A stretch of DNA of 64,000 bases from Nicotiana tabacum (lineage: Eukaryota > Streptophyta > Magnoliopsida > Solanales > Solanaceae). The stretch's first letter is position 1, and the number at the start of each line of letters is the position of its first letter. The stretch is taken from positions 97,010,411 to 97,074,410 of the forward strand of contig NC_134084.1 of assembly GCF_000715075.1 (NCBI RefSeq), written 5' to 3'. The translations under genes and the position numbers were made by a program. Shown here piece by piece: positions 22,596-33,574 of the stretch. The notes under the pieces are model-generated. The model made no database searches and had not been told where the DNA came from. It saw only the letters and a program-made list of their open reading frames with translations.

Positions 22596-24010
22596 ATGGA
22601 TACTCTATTACCTTATTGCCCCATTTTTGTGTTTGACAGTAAAAACAATTTTGAAATTTGGTATCAACAGATGAAGAATTTTTAAGGCTATTGAATTATG
22701 GTCCACTATTGATGAATGATTTGAGTAACCCTCAAATGGAACAACATTGATAGGTGAGGCACCTACACAATTGGAGAAAGATAGACAATTGGATTAGAAG
22801 GAACTATATTATCTATCCATTAAGGTCAAGTTGCATGTATCTAACAAATTATTGCATGTAAAGTCATCAAAGGAGGCTTGGACAATCTTGGTGAACTGAA
22901 GTGTCACATACGTGAATAACGAGAAACTGCAAGAGTTTAGGCATCACTTTTAGTTGGCTCAAATGAGACCAACAGAGCCTGTCAAAGAATATTTTTACAC
23001 AAATTAAAGAAATAGTCAATGCTCTAATGACCAAAGGAGAAGTTTTAGAAGAAGTTAAAGTTGTTGAAAAAATATTGCAGTCTCTAAGTTTAAAGTTTCA
23101 CAACAAGAAAGTTATTCTTAGCACTTTTTAGACTTGATGATTTTGAAGGCGAATTGGTGATACACGATAGATCGATGAATCAGCAGAAAGATGATATAGT
23201 GGAGGAGCATCACAAGAAAAGGATGATTAACCAAAAGAAAAAAATAAGACACATCAAATCTGTCGAAGATAAATCAAGTAGGCCAAAATTCAAAAATAGA
23301 AGAGAAAATAAGGGAAGATACAAATAATTTTTGTTGTAATATACATTCCATTGAATGCAAAGAAAATTCAAATAATATTCAAATTGATCTGCCAAAAAAA
23401 AAAACTCGAATATTAAAAAAGATAATTTGGTTGCAAGGGATGCCTGTTCAAAAGAGGTGGTGTTTTACAAGAAAATTGTTTGATGGTACTGAAGATGAAC
23501 CTAATAATGAAATATGTAAGATGGTTCATCAAGAGAAAATTTATGATGATCTATCCAATATTGAGGCAGAAATATCTTGGAATCCAGAACCGCAATAACA
23601 CATGATTATATATATTGAAGATGTAATCAATTTTGTGCCATTATTCGAGCTTGGATGTTTCAAGGAGCATGACGAAATATTTATCGGTAACATTAATTTA
23701 CAACTTATAGAATGGCCAATTAGAGTTGAACGGGTGTACAAGACCAACACAAGGAAAATAGAGAACTAGATGGTTTCAAAGTAAAGGAAAAATATGTTGA
23801 CAATATTTTGAAGGGATTTATCATGGGTAAAGCCAAATCAATTATGATCAATATTGAAAAGAAGATTAAATTTACTAAGGATTGCATTTGTGATTTTGTT
23901 GATGCTAACATATTTTAGAAAATTGATAAAGAGCCTAAAGTATTTGACTTCTACAAGATTTGATATTGCTCATGACATGCTCATGTTTGAGATCTTAGTT
24001 TAAGGGACGT
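22596..24010 (+). pseudogene. Degenerate internal region of the + strand Copia element (gag relic)
   Basis: ATG at 22596 opens MDTLLPYCPIFVFDS and is followed by FEIWYQQMKNF, the start of a Copia gag domain. A little later comes a relic like EELYYLSIKVKLHVSNKLLH and SSKEAWTILV. Further text is AT-rich with stops; no protease, integrase or RT motif was found up to the LTR at 24011. The element therefore lost or never had pol. Confidence 0.6.
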
Positions 24011-24349
24011 TGTTGGAAAACCAAGATTAATCCGTACTCCTATGTTATCTAAGATTTGATATTTGTTAGTTTGTTTAATTCATGTCTAATTAAGATTTGA
24101 GTCAAAATCATATAGGAATAGGTTTTCTAAATTCTAGTTAAATCTAGTCTGTAGCATTATAAATAGGGGCGCTGCTACATATTTTTAATTGTGGAAAAGT
24201 AACTTCGACGTGGAGAGATTCAAGAGCTTATGAGTAAAGAAAAAGTCTCTTAGCTCGTTCTCTCTCTAATTTGATAAATTTCTTCTATATAGCCTTTGTT
24301 GATATCTTACTTGTGCGAAAATTATTCTTTGGGGTATTTTAATCTTTCA
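24011..24349 (+). repeat. Right LTR of the + strand Copia element
   Basis: 339 bp, TGTTGGAAAACC...AATCTTTCA. It contains the uninterrupted AATTCATGTCTAATTAAG, the pre-insertion form of the Gypsy target site. Confidence 0.87.
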
Positions 24350-25618
24350 TTTAATGCAAAAGCAACATGCATGCATGTACTACTGAAGACATCACTAACT
24401 ACTAAATAAAAATATATTTTCTCTAGCAGTTTAAGCTTTTTAATGAGATAGTCACATATTTTAATATGTGCAACCCAAAATGTGAGAGATCAAACAGATG
24501 AACTTTTTACTCCATGAAACTTGACAATAATTCAGAAATGGATTGGGAGCAGAGGATAGGAGATTTATCGCTATAGGCTATATGGTTGATATCAGACTAA
24601 ACATCTTCATAGGTGATGACATGTACGATTTTCTTGAATGCATCTCTACCAATGTGGTCATTGAGATTATGGCGCTGCAAGTACTCAACACGCGCATTCT
24701 GGGAGAGGATTCAACAATAACTCTACATTGGACCTCATCAACATTGCTAGTGATGTTCTCAATTCACGTTTAACTTCTGCTTATGTGCATTACATGTAAA
24801 AGAGAACAACACTGATATTTATAGAGTTATTAAATAGAGATTGACTAGAATACTAATGCTACTCTTCCTTGGTGGAAGAGTTCTAGTTGGTCTCATCCTC
24901 TAACTCTATCCATTTCTTAAATCGTGTTCTCTTTGTGTAATGAGTCTTTCTCCTTATCCAATATGCAACCTTTTCGATCAGGATCAGGAGATATAATTTC
25001 TGGTAAGTGAGGTTTATCTCCTTTGCGTGCATCTCACATGCTTGTGTTGACCATGTCTGTGGTTCACTAGGATGGACCTGGTCCATGCTTGAGTTCCTTT
25101 GTTAGCCTTCAAAACTCACCTTTACTTAGGCCAAAAAATTCCCCCTTTTTGATGATGACAAATTCTGTGCTTTTCACTCACTTCTTCTCAGAACTCAACT
25201 TATTCATCAATGTAAAGTTTGAAATTTTTTACTTATCATCAAGGAACAAGTTCATTAGGTTATAAACATCACTTATTCAGAATGTAAAACATAATATCTC
25301 CCCCCTTTTGGCATCATCGAAAAGTTGTATAAACACTGTGTCATTCTCAGAATTTTAACAATTACTCATGGCTACTGGGGCAACTACAAGTGCAATCATG
25401 GATTAATCATCAGTAATCAACCAAACGTATTTAAACTATCAAGGAAAAGTAAACGATTAATCAAGAGCAAACACAGAAAACTTCATTGATAGCAAATATG
25501 AGTCTACCACAATCCACAAAAAGAAATAAAATAGTCAAAACATGAGCAAAACAAGAAAAATCCCGAATCTGGGTCACTGAAAGGTCTAGACAAAGTTCAA
25601 GAACTGAAAGCTAAGAAC
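24350..25618. other. Spacer, then tail of an older retroelement
   Basis: 24350-24850 shows no recognised gene; an open frame at 24543-24773 has no known motif. From about 24850 the text fits the 3' internal part of a large LTR element read on the - strand. Two purine-rich (- strand) blocks of the form GATGATG/CCAAAAGGGGG lie at about 25140-25165 and 25299-25322, each next to a GATGATG- or GATGCC-type phrase, as seen near the end of Sirevirus-like Copia elements. Confidence 0.45.
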
Positions 25619-26092
25619 TTAAGGCTTGGAAGGACTAGAGGGTTGGATTTTTGCTTGGAGAAGGTGCATCATATCTTGAAAAATGCCATCATTCTTCTCC
25701 TTTTCCTTTGTGAGCTCAGTTCTGAGAGCATCTCGATTAGGTTCAACCTCTGCTAAGCGAGCCTTCAGCCTAGCTATCTCAACATCCTTTGCCCCACTCT
25801 CCTGCACTAGAGCTCTGACTTTGCTATTTATAAGTGTCTTCTTGGATGAACCAGATTCATTGGGAATGACATTGACCTCATAGTCACAAGCAATAAAAGT
25901 GTTGATTCCGAAGTGATCCTTGCTTGTGGCCATTTCCCATTTCTTCAGTGGCACCATACAACGATCAAGCGCAGTACTTAGAATAAACCCATAAGGAGCA
26001 GCATGGGCTTTGGAGCCATTGATAACCCTGTCCAGTAGCTTGATAATAAATGCAAGCCAGTTGATCTTCCTTTCACTTTCAAGACACTCCAT
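25619..26092 (-). pseudogene. Unknown retroelement ORF cut by the Athila LTR
   Basis: 157 residues stay open right up to the Athila LTR border at 26093. The N-terminal half (NWLAFIIKLLDRVINGSKAH, then APYGFILS) resembles plant-transposon-associated proteins of unknown function. The C-terminal half (residues about 95-145) is charged and heptad-like, a probable coiled coil (ARLKARLAEVEPNRDALRTE). The true N-terminus should continue on the far side of the Athila element, outside the window. I do not recognise the family with certainty. Confidence 0.55.
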
Positions 26093-27032
26093 TGATCGCT
26101 ACCGACTCGACACTATACTATGGTAGGAAGAGCGGATCGCAATAGCTTTTACCCGAATAGAGGTCCGGGATCGAATTTCCACAGGGAGCTAGTAGTGGAG
26201 TTGTATTTTCTGTCTAGCCTAGAGTTGCGGTTGTGCTTCTAATGTCACTTCAAGCATCTTTTGAGTTTTTGTATTTATAACTACTATTATAAAACTATGG
26301 ATTAAAGCTAGATTATGCTAGGAGAATATTGCTAAGTTGTAATTATTGAGAAGGAAGAGCACTAGGGTCGTGGCATTACCTTGGTGGCTAATTGACGGGT
26401 AGATGTTACTTAGGTTCGATTGACTTATTTGGGGCTTATGCTATAACCGTTGCACAATTTTACCCACTCTCACACTTCTCGGCAGAGAGAGTGATTTTTC
26501 CCAATTGACTCTCTCGAGACCAATTGGGTTGGCAAATTAGACCAAGCAACTAAGGTTCAAGTAGGGTGATTACTCTCTCAAGATTTAACCCGTTAATTGG
26601 GACTATCATTTCTCATGAGTCCATCCCAATTCCTTGTTGGGTCAATTTTGAGGTCATAAACTCTCTTTCTCAAGAAGAGTTAAACCCACAAAGCTTGAAT
26701 CAGTGTTTGCAACCACCAATTCTAAATTAAATCATAAAATCAACCCAAATAACAAACACCCATAGTCAATCTAACCCTAGATGGCAACACCCATCAATTA
26801 CCCACACTAGGGTTGAGCCACAACCCTAGCTAATGGGTTTAGCTACACATAATTAAAGAAGAAACTGAAGAAATAGATGAAGAACTACACATATTAATTA
26901 ATTACTAAGAAGAAACTACAATAATCTATTGTTAATGGGAAGCAAATATGGCCAAAATGGCTACAACACCAAGCGCAGCTGTTCTTCTGTTCTCAGATCT
27001 GACCGCTCCCTTAAAAAAATAGTAAAATGTTC

Positions 27033-27040
27033 TATTTATA
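27033..27040 (-). promoter_or_regulatory. LTR TATA box of the Athila-like element
   Basis: TATAAATA on the - strand, 43 bases downstream (sense) of the GC-rich array. Transcription would start near 27000-27010 in this LTR and, equivalently, in the unseen 5' LTR. Confidence 0.6.
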
Positions 27041-27082
27041 CTAGGCTGGAAAAACTGGATAAAAATACCCCTGTGGGGTCAA

Positions 27083-27391
27083 TGCGGGTCGCACAAAATG
27101 GACCGCGGCCGCACTGGCTCTTGGGCTTCAGTTGTTTGATGACTTGAACTGGGGGATGCAGACTGCATGGGAGTGTACCGCAGCCGCGAAGGCAACTGGC
27201 GCGGTCCGCGTGAGGACAAATGCCCTTTTGCTGAACCCTATGAACGCGGACCGCACAGAGCAGGAGTGCGGCCGCGAAGCTTCTCCGCGGGCCGCGTGAA
27301 TCCTACCGCGGCCGCGTGACCTTAAGCTTGAAAATGTCCAGTGTTGGAACCTCCTAGTGTGGCCGCGGTCATTGTTACGCGGTCCGCACTA
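27083..27391 (-). repeat. GC-rich palindrome array in the Athila U3
   Basis: Alternating GCGGACCGC-type and GCGGCCGC-type words every 20-45 bases, with AT-rich linkers. Perfect GCGGCCGC lies at 27105, 27268 and 27308. Position just upstream of the TATA box suggests an enhancer-like role; dense CpG makes it a likely methylation target. Confidence 0.75.
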
Positions 27392-27597
27392 GGCCCCTTT
27401 TTCTTCACTTCTCTTGGTCTTTGATACTTGAGCAAGTTTCACTACTTTTTTGAGCCGATCTTTGACATTTCGTCACTTTGTCAATCAACCCTGCAATCAA
27501 GTACAACTTGTAAGCCTTTTGGGACTGTTTTTGTATCAATTTATACTCAAAACATAGGCAAGTAGGGACATAAACACTTTAAAATCCTAACTTATCA

Positions 27598-27611
27598 ACT
27601 CCCCCAAACTT
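27598..27611 (-). other. Polypurine tract of the Athila-like element
   Basis: AAGTTTGGGGGAGT on the - strand directly precedes the 3' LTR; it primes plus-strand DNA synthesis in LTR elements. Confidence 0.85.
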
Positions 27612-29335
27612 AAACCTTTGCTTGTCCTCAAGCAAACAAAATAAGACCCACCCCTTAAAGGAACATCCAAGTAATTCCAGCTATCCTAAACTAACCTCAA
27701 CAAGCATCAATTGGGACTAACAATTGCCCTCAATACGAATGCATCATTAACACATTTAAAACTTTGAAAACTATGGATCAAGTGTGACACAAGAGCATCA
27801 AGAGTTGACACATTTCATTAAAGAGCTTTTCTCACTTACTTTGGTCATTGTGGAACCGAAACTCTCACATCCTCAACTCTCCCTAAGCAAACCTCACCTT
27901 TTAAATATTGACACACAAATCGAAGCAAATGAAATTTCACTCATCTCTCTCAAAAAGGAAGGTCACAAGTGCGGCTCTAAATACCATATGCTTGCCCCTT
28001 ATGTAAGTATCCACTAATGTAAGCTCCCTTCAACTTGAGATCAAATAGGGCTTTTGTGGAGTCATTGTGAAGGCTTTTAGGCAAGGTTAGGACATAGTTT
28101 TATTCACGTGGGTTCAATCTTTCCTTAAGCACTTCTTTTGATTCATTTTGGCGCAACTTTCTTGGCTCTTTTTGAGGATTTCACTTCTTTACAAGGGGTT
28201 AGAGAGACACATTGTCACTCTTTCTTATACAATTCAAAACATTTCTCCTTTTTCTACTTTCTCCACACCTTTTTCACTTTTGTTTTCCTTGAATCCCTTT
28301 TTATTCTTGTTCACATGGGACTTTCTTTTTGTCCTTTTTCTTTTCTTGCTTTTTCACTGCCTTTTTTTCTTTCTTTTGTACCTTACTGCGTTGCTTCCTT
28401 TCTTGTCTCTCCCCCCAAAATTAGATTTTTGCCATTACTCAAGGGAAGATTTGGGTGCCGAGAGAGGGTAATCATTTAGAACGGGTATAGGCTTGTAGCA
28501 TTGGTTCTTGAAAGAAAAAGGTTTAAGGCTCAAAAGGGTTAACTAGGGATTATTTCATTGGAAGGCTATGAAATTGTTCAACTTAGCATTTGGATCAAGG
28601 AGAGCCTATAATTATTTCTCAAGTCAAATTTCACCTAGGATTTTGCCTCACCAGACATTTAGGGCAAGTTATAGACCATTGGCTCAGGACTTGGACTCAA
28701 ATTTCAATTCCTCACCACACACCCTAGGGATTTGCTAAAGACATCGAATCGAGGGCCCACAATGACCTTAGTTATGATTTAAACACACAATGGTCCAAAA
28801 AGACCACATGATGATCGTTTGGTCAATGCAAGAGTCTCAAAGCCACGACTTTCACCATCCTGAACACAACATTATGTCTTTGACCATGGGATCAAAGGCA
28901 AATGTGCTAGGCTCAAGTGAAGCTTTGCTTGAGGTGCCTTTAACTACGCTATCAAAAACAAAAGAAAAATCAAAGAAACGGACTCAAACCCTTAAGAAGG
29001 TTGTCACGCCATCTATCATTGGGAAGAGCCACCCGGTTCACACAATACTCCACCCTCGGAAAGAACCATGGCATTAAGAAAACCAAGGGCTTATTGGAAA
29101 CGACAAAATCAAAACAAGCGGCTACGAGCCTAACTACAAAGCTAAAAACAAAAATTTTGCGAAAATAGAAAATAGAATGAATATGTACAATAGGGGAGTA
29201 GAATATACAACGGGGGATGAATATATACAGAAATGTAAAGTTATATACAACACAAAGTAAAAAAATACAAAATCAATAAAAATAAACTAAGAATCTATAT
29301 ATATACAGTCATCTAGAAAAAAGTAGGGCGCACCC
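27612..29335 (-). other. Untranslated 3' region of the Athila-like element
   Basis: No conserved coding frame. A pyrimidine-rich run on the + strand (about 28225-28430) is a long purine-rich run in the sense strand. The region 29090-29330 is A-rich on the + strand. Open + frames around 28138-28479 are low complexity. Confidence 0.65.
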
Positions 29336-31427
29336 TCACGAATAAAAGCTGACATTGTCCTCAATGCCAACTATCAAATAAATATCAAAACAAAAGAAAG
29401 GATATATGATCTCCCTAGGCCTGGTCCATCTGCATGGGATCATCAGTGGTCCCCAAGTCCTTTGTAGTACGGGAACCTCAGACTGGTTCCCGATCTCCTG
29501 CTGCTCAGCTGCTGGGACTAGGGCCTGCTCCTGAACCGGCTGACTGATAGGTGCATCACTGGAGGGGGTCTCTTGTGGGTCTGGTAGCTCAATAACTGCA
29601 CCAACTGAACTGGGGAGCTTCCTCTTCGTTCTTGGGGGCCTGGGTGCCTGCTCCTGCTGTGGTTGTGGCACTGGTGCTGCTGCTAGGGCTGGATCCCCGA
29701 ATAACAAGTCTAAAGGCATCTGGTGTGCCAATAGCCTATCCACATCAGTCCGTAGCACTCTCACCGACTCCTTAGATGCCCTTGACTTCCTCATCTTCTT
29801 GTGCTCCTTGGCAAGCTCCCTCAAAGCCTTGCCATGTGAATCCACCGCCATAGTCAAGGCATCCTGAGTCCTCATAATCTTCTCCTGATTTTCCAGGAGC
29901 TTCTTCAGTGTGTCCTCAATGGACTGAGGAAACTGAGTAGTGGAAGGTGCTGAATGGGCCTCAATTGTAGCAGACAATGTAGACAACTTGGACGTCACAA
30001 CTGATATCCAGTTGTTCAATCTGGCTAGTGTCCGGCTCAATTGCTGGGCCGTGAAAGGATGAGTCCGGGAAGAAGGGACCCCCGTGTCAACTGAAGTACT
30101 GGGGCCAGCAGAGGAGGAGGGTTGTGGAGGCAAATCATCATCAGTGGTGATAGTAGGCATGGTGGAAGGCTCTGTGGGGGGCTCGACCGAAGACACTACC
30201 GCCACTGGCTCTTTAGACTGGCCAGCTGGAGTAGAGGAAGGCGGCTTGTAACTTTTGTCTTTGGGTTTGTCTGGCCCCTTCAAACTATACCAGGAGAATG
30301 GAGCCATAGGTTTTACCTTGACGTCAAACGGTCTCTTCTCCACCTCCAAGTCCCGAAAATACATAGTAAGGGTGCTGGGAAAAGGGTAGTTCTCGGTCAT
30401 GCTCGACCCCTACTGCAGAAATGGTGTGGGACATCACATTGCCCACATTGATAGGATAACCTGCCATAATAGAAGCAATAAGAACTGCCCGGGCAAGTGG
30501 AATAGTCTGATCATGAGTAGTCAGGTCGAGCCGACTGCATACAAAGTTCAACCACCCTCTAGCCTCGAAGTTGAAAGTTCTCCGAAGTATTTTGGTCCCT
30601 TCTTGTAACCATTCTGGAACAGTACCCGGGATTTCCAAGTACAAAGCTAACCACAGACGAACCTCCTCGCCCATTGCTAACTTTTCATTGTACAGGGACT
30701 CATCTTCGTCAATGAACTCCAAATACTCATTCAACGCCTTCCCGGTGAAAACCACATTTTTGTTTCTCACTTTCGTCACTTTAGTGCCTTTCAAGATATG
30801 AGCCACATTGCTGTAAAACTCCTTGACCATATGCTCATTTGCCTTCAAACAATTTTCTTTAAAGAACTCCCAACCCAGTCGAGCCTGAAACTGTCTATGC
30901 ACATTGGGGTTTAGGGGTAGAAGGTCTTTTTCAATAAAGCTCCGCTCAAGTATAAACTTCCGTGATGGCCACCATTCTCTAAATTTGTGAAACGCCACCT
31001 GGCTGACAAATCGATCTTCCCAAACTTCAGGTTTTCTAGTTCTCTCAACACCCCCAACCTGAGGCACCCCATTGTTCGATACCTCATTATCACTATTAGT
31101 CCCGCATTCTGCACTCTCCCCAGATACTGAAGCTGTGGGGGAGGTGGAGTATTCACCACTGCCTGCTGCTAAGCCATCAAACGACTCAGAAGGTATACGT
31201 TGTGGGGCTTGGGCAGTATGTGAAGCCGGGACTGCAGTAGTTGGCCCTAAATCAGAAGAGAGGTCCAGAGAGGGTACGTACTCACTCCCCGATTGGTCGT
31301 CTATAACAATTTGTTTCCTTGTTTTTAGTTTAGGTTGGGAAGTGAGTTTAACTTGTTTCCCTTTTCCTCCCCGGGAGGAGTCACCTCGGCCGGGTTGTTT
31401 AGCACCTCTTCCTCATTATTTTACCAT
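29336..31427 (-). pseudogene. Envelope-position ORF (putative plant transposon protein domain)
   Basis: Read from about 31427: two early stops after an ATG, then a basic low-complexity start (GRGAKQPGRGDSSRGGKGK). A conserved domain of about 240 residues follows to 30400 (WPSRKFILERSFIEKDLLPL; VFTGKALNEYLEFIDEDESL). A frameshift near 30390 separates it from a Pro/Ser-rich, partly coiled tail down to 29336. This ORF sits after integrase, where Athila elements have an envelope-like gene. The text resembles the 'putative plant transposon protein' family; no signal peptide or fusion motif is visible, so envelope function is not supported. Confidence 0.8.
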
Positions 31428-31544
31428 TGTCTACAAATAAACACATCTAACATTGTTAGTTGAAGCACAGACAATGAAACATGTGACTGAATTAAAATTG
31501 CAGAAGCAAATGAAAGTTGCAGACACTGCTGTAGAACCAGGCAC

Positions 31545-31840
31545 CGCGGACCGCACCATCAGGAATGCGGCCGCGTTGGAGGCACCACGGACCGCGCTAA
31601 GGCGACCGTGGGCTGCACTGAACAAAACCCCAGGAAGGGTCTTCTCTGAATCTCACATCGCGGTCCGCACAAAATAGGGTCGCGGCCGCGGTGGGCCAGC
31701 ACGGACCGCACAAAAGTTACCGCGGCCACGCTGGACAAAAGTTGTTCCTCAGTCATTCAAGCATCACGGACCGCGTGGAAGTGTAACGCGGACCGCGTTT
31801 GGGCACCGCAGACTGCGCTAAGGTGACCGCGGGCCGCACT
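31545..31840 (-). repeat. GC-rich palindrome array between integrase and envelope-position ORF (a)
   Basis: The same alternating GCGGACCGC / GCGGCCGC words as in the LTR array, with perfect GCGGCCGC at 31567 and 31682. It lies just upstream of the ORF start. Confidence 0.75.
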
Positions 31841-32205
31841 GGGTTAGGTTCAGTGAGTAAGCTAGGGATTGCATGCTTTTGTTCTATTTTTGTTCAACCT
31901 TTTACCCCTACTTGTCCCTACTCATACACCCAATCCTTAGTTATTTCAAACTAACATGGAAGCTACCCTAGACTAACAATTCAAAGACAATTGTAAAGGC
32001 AAAGAAGTTACAGACTACTGGCAAGCAATTAAAATAAAAATAAAAGAGTAATAATCAAAAATGCATGAAATGTTACCAGGATTATGAAGAATGAATGCAA
32101 TCTATCCACACAAGCAAGAATCTCAGTCTTGGACGAGGATGAATAGTAGAATTAGGGTTCTGGGTTTCCAATTTGCAAAAAGGGTAATATGAGACCCTTG
32201 GTCTC

Positions 32206-32213
32206 TATTTATA
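32206..32213 (-). promoter_or_regulatory. Putative internal TATA box of the Athila-like element
   Basis: TATAAATA on the - strand within the palindrome CTCTATTTATAGAG (32203-32216). It is 50 bases downstream (sense) of a GC-rich array, the same layout as in the LTR, and about 780 bases upstream of the envelope-position ORF. Confidence 0.45.
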
Positions 32214-32262
32214 GAGCCCCAGTAGGACCCGTACTTACCTACCAGCACTGTCACACAAAAGT

Positions 32263-32455
32263 GACCGCGGACCGCGTTGGGTTTATTTGTGTGACCCCTC
32301 ATGATGAAACCTACGCGGACCGCACAAACGTGTAACGCGACCGTGTCAGCCCACCGCGGACCGCACTAACTTGACCGCGGCCGCGGTGAAGAACTTCAGA
32401 GAGTCCCCCTTTTGACTCATGCCAGCGCGGACCGCACAAAATGCACCGCGGCCGC
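32263..32455 (-). repeat. GC-rich palindrome array between integrase and envelope-position ORF (b)
   Basis: Alternating GCGGACCGC and GCGGCCGC words, with perfect GCGGCCGC at 32377 and 32448. It precedes the internal TATA box in the sense direction. Confidence 0.75.
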
Positions 32456-32780
32456 GCTGGCAATCTTCAGAGACTATGCCATTTTCCAACTTTGTTTTGC
32501 ACTACTTCGACACAATCCCTGCAACATCTCATAAACAGTTAGCTCAAAAATCCTAAGCTATATATGGGTTGCCTCCCAAGAAGTGTCTGATTTAACGTCA
32601 CGGCACGACGCATGTTACCACCACATCACTTTAGATGAAGAAGCGCCACTACATCGCTGCCATCGAACTTTCCGAGATAATGCTTGACCCGGTGACCATT
32701 GACTCTGAAGACTTCACCATTTTTGTTTTTAGATCAAGAGCACCAAACGGGGTCATGAACAGAACTTCAAATGGCCCACT

Positions 32781-33547
32781 CTACTTTGACTTGAGCTTAC
32801 CCGGAAACAGACGTAACCGGGAATTAAACAAGAGAACCATATCCCCTACTTTGAACTCCTTGCCCTGAGCATATTTGTCATGAAGGTACTTCATTTTGTC
32901 CTTATACATGGACGAGCTGGAGTATGCATGGAATCTAAACTCATCGAGCTCATTAAGTTGTTCAACCCTCAGATTTGCAGCAACCTCCCATTCTAAGTTC
33001 AACTTCCTCAAGGCCCACATAGCCTTGTGCTCCAATTCCACCGGAAGATGGCAAGATTTCCCAAACACCAACCGGTACGGGGACATGCCAATCGAAGTCT
33101 TGTAAGCTGTCCGATAGGCCCAAAGAGCATCATCCAATTTTTTTGACCAATCGATCCTATTTGCATTTACAGTTTTAGACAAGATACTCTTAATTTCTCG
33201 GTTGGAGACTTCCACTTGACCGCTAGCTTGAGGATGATAGGGGTGGTTACTTTGTGATTAACTCCATATTTGGCTAGCAATGAATCAAAAGCTTTGTTGC
33301 AAAAGTGAGATCCCCCGTCACTAATGATAGCACGGGGAGTGCCAAACCTCGTGAAGATACTCTTTTTAAGAAATGCCACAACACTCCGGGCTTCATTGTT
33401 GGGCAAAGCCACGGCTTCAACCCACTTGGAGACATAATCTACCACCACCAGAATGTAAGTGTTTCCACAAGAGCTCACTAAAGGACCCATGAAGTCGATG
33501 CCCCAAACATAAAAAATGTCTACCTCAAGAATTGTATTGAGGGGCAT
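32781..33547 (-). pseudogene. Athila integrase relic
   Basis: The core domain opens near 33500 with GIDFMGPL (first Asp), then [12 protein letters not shown] and [12 protein letters not shown] (second Asp). A frameshift near 33235 falls at the conserved YHP...G.VE stretch, so the third acidic residue lies in the next frame, beginning [15 protein letters not shown]. The C-terminal part runs to 32781 ([40 protein letters not shown]) and stops in what is usually a continuing K-W-x-G-P-F motif. Confidence 0.87.
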
Positions 33548-33574
33548 TTCACCCCTTTTTTAAATTCCACCGGC

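Larger units (their letters stand above)
12940..24349 (+). mobile_element. Degenerate + strand Copia element, split by a nested Gypsy element
   Basis: The left LTR is 12940-13000 plus 22278-22537 once the nested Gypsy is removed; the right LTR is 24011-24349. A consensus Copia primer site TGGTATCAGAGC (22541-22552) follows the left LTR after three bases. The internal part is only about 1.5 kb, with a gag relic and no visible integrase or RT. The first about 15 bases of the left LTR (TGTTGGAAAACC in the right copy) are missing or diverged, and no matching target duplication for TTTAA (24350-24354) was found at the left. Confidence 0.8.
26093..27597 (-). repeat. 3' LTR of the Athila-like element
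   Basis: 1505 bp. On the - strand it begins TGATAAGTTAGGATTTTAAA and ends GGTAGCGATCA. It holds a GC-rich palindrome array (27083-27391) and a TATA box (27033-27040). The flank left of it ends CTCCAT; the matching target duplication lies outside the window. Confidence 0.88.

Noticed and set aside
24543..24773. 76-residue + strand ORF
   Set aside because: No known motif or partner exon and no splice context; kept only as spacer.
28138..28479. Phe/Leu/Ser-rich ORFs resembling membrane proteins
   Set aside because: They translate a pyrimidine-rich tract in the Athila 3' region.
29336..31427. A functional viral-type envelope protein
   Set aside because: Position fits, but there is no signal peptide, cleavage site or membrane segment, and the frame has stops and a frameshift.
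30122..31440. + strand ORFs opposite the envelope-position ORF
   Set aside because: Antisense shadows of a conserved - strand frame; no family resemblance.
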